64,000 nt of DNA from Pectobacterium parmentieri (lineage in GTDB: Bacteria; Pseudomonadota; Gammaproteobacteria; Enterobacterales; Enterobacteriaceae), in the NCBI RefSeq assembly GCF_001742145.1, contig NZ_CP015749.1, positions 4,092,001-4,156,000 on the forward strand. The letters run 5' to 3'. The notes under the pieces are model-generated. The model searched no databases and had not been told where the DNA came from. It saw only the letters and a program-made list of their open reading frames with translations. This document shows, one piece after another, positions 61,390 to 64,000 of this stretch (positions are counted from its first letter, which is position 1; each line of letters begins with the position of its first letter). The position numbers and the translations under genes are program-made.

Positions 61390-62277
61390 ATGAATATGAA
61401 AAAGCTGGCTACTCTGGTTTCCGCTGTTGCGCTGAGCGCGACTGTCAGTGCTAATGCCTTGGCCAAAGATACGGTTGCTCTGGTGGTTTCTACGCTGAAT
61501 AACCCGTTCTTTGTTTCCATGAAAGAGGGGGCACAGAAAGAAGCCGATAAACTGGGTTATGAGTTGATTGTGCTGGATTCCCAGAATAACCCTGCGAAAG
61601 AATTGGCTAACGTTCAGGATTTAACGGTTCGTGGCACCAAAGTTTTGCTGATCAACCCGACTGACTCTGATGCGGTAGGCAATGCAATCAAAATGGCCAA
61701 TCAGGCCAAGATCCCGGTTATTACGCTGGACCGTGTCGCTAGCAGCGGTGAAGTCGTCAGTCACGTTGCTTCTGATAACGCTTTCGGCGGTAAAGTTGCC
61801 GGTGATTTCATTGCCAAAAAATTGGGCGAAGGTGCCAAAGTGATTCAGTTGGAAGGGATTGCAGGAACCTCTGCTGCGCGTGAGCGAGGGGCGGGTTTCA
61901 TGAAATCTGCTGAGAAAAATAAATTCGCTATGCTGGCAAGCCAACCGGCTGACTTCGATCGTACTAAAGGGCTGAACGTGATGCAGAACCTGCTGACCGC
62001 ACACCCTGACGTTCAGGCGGTATTTGCACAGAATGATGAAATGGCGTTAGGCGCACTGCGTGCACTACAAACCGCAGGCAAAACCGATGTGCTGGTTGTG
62101 GGCTTTGACGGTACTCAAGACGGCGTGAAAGCCGTTGAGTCAGGCAAGCTGGCTGCTACGGTGGCTCAGCGTCCAGACCAGATCGGCGTAATCGGTATCG
62201 AAACGGCTGCGAAAGTGCTGAAAGGCGAAAAAACGCAGGCCATCATTCCGGTTGACCTGAAGTTGGTAGCAAAATAA
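61390..62277 (+). CDS. rbsB: RbsB, periplasmic ribose-binding protein
   Basis: Periplasmic receptor of 295 residues for ribose uptake and chemotaxis. Sec signal at residues 1-25 ending SANALA, then [20 protein letters not shown]. Sugar-binding segments include [17 protein letters not shown] and [15 protein letters not shown]. Confidence 0.97.
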   Translation: MNMKKLATLVSAVALSATVSANALAKDTVALVVSTLNNPFFVSMKEGAQKEADKLGYELIVLDSQNNPAKELANVQDLTVRGTKVLLINPTDSDAVGNAIKMANQAKIPVITLDRVASSGEVVSHVASDNAFGGKVAGDFIAKKLGEGAKVIQLEGIAGTSAARERGAGFMKSAEKNKFAMLASQPADFDRTKGLNVMQNLLTAHPDVQAVFAQNDEMALGALRALQTAGKTDVLVVGFDGTQDGVKAVESGKLAATVAQRPDQIGVIGIETAAKVLKGEKTQAIIPVDLKLVAK

Positions 62278-62284
62278 TTAAAAA

Positions 62285-62419
62285 GATACCCTAAATAATT
62301 CGAGTTGCATGACAAAACGTTAAGCGTTTTGAACAGCGCTAGCGCTGGCCCGAAGGGTGAGGCTCAAAACTGAGCCGAGTATTACCAACGCACAAGCAAC
62401 TTGAAGTATGACGGGTATA
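62285..62419. repeat. MITE-like repeat between rbsB and rbsK
   Basis: A block of about 135 bp with imperfect terminal inverted repeats. The left end is GATACCCTAAATAATTCGAG followed by TTGCA; the right end, read inward on the other strand, is TATACCCGTCATACTTCAAG followed by TTGC. The interior has smaller palindromes (AAAACG-TTAAG-CGTTTT; GGCTC-AAAACT-GAGCC). From memory, this type of sequence is common between genes in Pectobacterium, Serratia and Yersinia. In the transcript it would fold into a long stem between rbsB and rbsK. Confidence 0.75.
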
Positions 62420-62480
62420 AAGCAGGGCTCGCGCCACCCGTTTGTGGTGGCGCATTATTAACGTAGCGGGATTCGACATA

Positions 62481-63407
62481 ATGAAAACGGGTAAGCTGGT
62501 GGTGCTGGGCAGTATTAATGCTGACCATATTCTCAATCTTGAGCAATTTCCCCGCCCGGGCGAAACGGTGATCGGTGAACAATATAGTGTCGCTTTCGGC
62601 GGAAAAGGGGCTAACCAAGCGGTTGCCGCTGGCCGAAGCGGTGCGGATATTGCTTTTATTGCCAGCGTTGGAAACGATGATATTGGTGCTCGCATTTGTC
62701 AGCAGCTATCCAAGGATAACATTGATGTTTCCGCCGTTGAGGCTATCTCTGGGGAAACAACGGGCGTTGCGCTGATTTTTGTTAACGCTGACGCTGAGAA
62801 CATGATTGCCATTAACGCAGGCGCGAATGCTGCTGTGACACCAGATTATCTTCACCGTCATCAGCAACACATCATTGATGCTTCTGCGTTGCTGATGCAG
62901 CTTGAGTCGCCGTTGGAAACGGTTATCGCCGCAGCCAAATTGGCGCATGAACACCAAACAAAGGTGATTCTTAACCCTGCCCCTGCTCGTGAACTGCCTG
63001 ATGAACTGTTATCACTGGTCGATATGATCACGCCGAATGAAACCGAAGCGCAGTTCTTGACGGGAATTACCGTTGAGACGGAAGAGGATGCCGCTCGCGC
63101 AGCACAGATTCTTCATGACAAAGGCATTGAAACGGTTCTGATTACATTGGGTAGCCGTGGCGTATGGTTGAGTGAACGTGGTCAAGGGCAGCGTATTCCG
63201 GGGTATCGTGTAAAAGCCGTGGATACTATTGCTGCCGGAGACACCTTTAATGGTGCGTTGGTTACCGCGTTGTTGGAAAATCGGCCAATGTCTTCAGCGG
63301 TGAAGTTCGCTCATGCGGCGGCAGCGATTGCGGTAACTCGCCGAGGCGCTCAACCCTCTGTCCCATGGCGCGAAGAGATCGACGCATTTTTGCAAGCTCA
63401 GGAGTGA
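62481..63407 (+). CDS. rbsK: RbsK, ribokinase
   Basis: Phosphorylates ribose to ribose 5-phosphate. PfkB-family protein of 308 residues. The family motifs GGKGANQAVAAGRSG near residue 41 and the catalytic DTIAAGDTFNGAL near residue 250 are intact. The start is ATG 62481 (MKTGKLVVLGSINADH); an earlier frame start lies in the repeat. The rbsB-rbsK gap is 203 nt because of the repeat. Confidence 0.96.
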   Translation: MKTGKLVVLGSINADHILNLEQFPRPGETVIGEQYSVAFGGKGANQAVAAGRSGADIAFIASVGNDDIGARICQQLSKDNIDVSAVEAISGETTGVALIFVNADAENMIAINAGANAAVTPDYLHRHQQHIIDASALLMQLESPLETVIAAAKLAHEHQTKVILNPAPARELPDELLSLVDMITPNETEAQFLTGITVETEEDAARAAQILHDKGIETVLITLGSRGVWLSERGQGQRIPGYRVKAVDTIAAGDTFNGALVTALLENRPMSSAVKFAHAAAAIAVTRRGAQPSVPWREEIDAFLQAQE

Positions 63408-63410
63408 TCT

Positions 63411-64000
63411 TTGGCTACCATGAAAGATGTCGCCCGTCTGGCGGGCGTTTCTACTTCTACTGTATCTCACGTCATTAATAACAATCGGTTTGTCAGCGAT
63501 ACCATTCGCGAAAAGGTGACGAAGGCCGTTGAGGATCTCAACTATGCGCCGTCTGCGCTAGCCAGAAGTCTGAAAATAAACCAGACCCGCACCATCGGCA
63601 TGTTGCTCACGGCCAGTAGTAACCCGTTTTATGCTGAAGTCGTGCGTGGCGTTGAACGCTGTTGTTATGAGCGGGGCTATAGCCTGATTCTGTGCAACAC
63701 CGAAGGCGATCGCGACAGAATGAGTCATAGCCTTGAAACGCTGCTGCAAAAGCGGGTCGACGGTGTATTGCTGATGTGCACTGAAAGCCATCGCCCCCTG
63801 CCTGAAATGATGAGCCGCTATCCTTCTGTTCCTATGGTCATGATGGATTGGGCACCTTTTGAAGGTGTTATCGATGTTATTAAAGATAACTCTTTGCTTG
63901 GCGGAGAGATTGCCACCAATCACCTCATTTCTCGCGGGTATAAAAAGATAGCCTGCATTGCGGGTCCGAAAGATAAGACGACAGCCTATAACCGACTGGA
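63411..64000 (+). CDS. rbsR: RbsR, ribose operon repressor (5' part; runs off the window)
   Basis: LacI-family repressor. TTG 63411 gives [20 protein letters not shown], with AGGAG about 6 nt upstream, 3 nt after the rbsK stop; the ATG three codons later is an alternative. The helix-turn-helix and hinge ([11 protein letters not shown]) are followed by about 135 residues of the ligand domain up to the edge, for 196 of some 330 residues. Likely operators are the GCGAAACGTTTCGC palindromes before rbsD. Confidence 0.95.
   Translation, partial: MATMKDVARLAGVSTSTVSHVINNNRFVSDTIREKVTKAVEDLNYAPSALARSLKINQTRTIGMLLTASSNPFYAEVVRGVERCCYERGYSLILCNTEGDRDRMSHSLETLLQKRVDGVLLMCTESHRPLPEMMSRYPSVPMVMMDWAPFEGVIDVIKDNSLLGGEIATNHLISRGYKKIACIAGPKDKTTAYNRL

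Overview
The window is about 64 kb of chromosome around the replication origin of an enterobacterium. The soft-rot genus Pectobacterium, or a close relative, is the best guess. The backbone order pst - glmS - glmU - atpCDGAHFEBI - rsmG - mnmG - oriC - mioC - asnC - asnA - viaA - ravA - kup - rbsDACBKR is that of Escherichia coli. To it are added a PL9 exopolygalacturonate lyase under a KdgR-like box, an aryl polyene pigment cluster and a histidine-utilisation-type island.

Layout. (1) 1-1815: 5' half of pstC and complete pstS on the minus strand, with Pho boxes. (2) 2146-3312: an AT-rich Tat-exported metallophosphatase on the plus strand. (3) 3418-18601: an 18-gene aryl polyene (APE) operon on the minus strand, apeA to apeR, with most genes overlapping. 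Items 2 and 3 lie between pstS and glmS, next to the glmS 3' end where Tn7 inserts in many bacteria. (4) 18867-22258: glmS and glmU. (5) 22506-24915: pelX with KdgR box and terminator. (6) 24920-37418: a hut-type island (hutF, hutC, hutD, a histidine ammonia-lyase homologue, a four-gene betaine-type ABC transporter, hutU, hutI, hutG) bordered by an IS4-family transposase fragment on the left and an IS3-family fragment on the right. (7) 37425-44399: the complete nine-gene atp operon. (8) 45023-48518: rsmG, mnmG, oriC, mioC. (9) 48540-55331: asnC, asnA, viaA, ravA, kup. (10) 55491-58139: qseC, qseB and ygiW, placed between kup and rbs. (11) 58349-64000: the rbs operon with RbsR operators, a MITE-like repeat between rbsB and rbsK, and the start of rbsR.

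The most unusual element is in the hut island. The protein that would be called HutH (28066-29625) lacks exactly the Ala-Ser-Gly triad that forms the MIO cofactor of histidine ammonia-lyases and has other active-site changes. It is the last gene of an apparent operon with an OpuC/ProU-type (betaine-type) ABC transporter. That operon diverges from hutU-hutI-hutG across a region with two facing sigma-54 promoter sequences, HutC-like operators just downstream of each, and one NtrC-like site. I infer, without proof, that the system imports a betaine of histidine (hercynine, or possibly ergothioneine), eliminates trimethylamine without MIO, and feeds urocanate to HutU, HutI, HutF and HutG.

No rRNA, tRNA or CRISPR array was seen.
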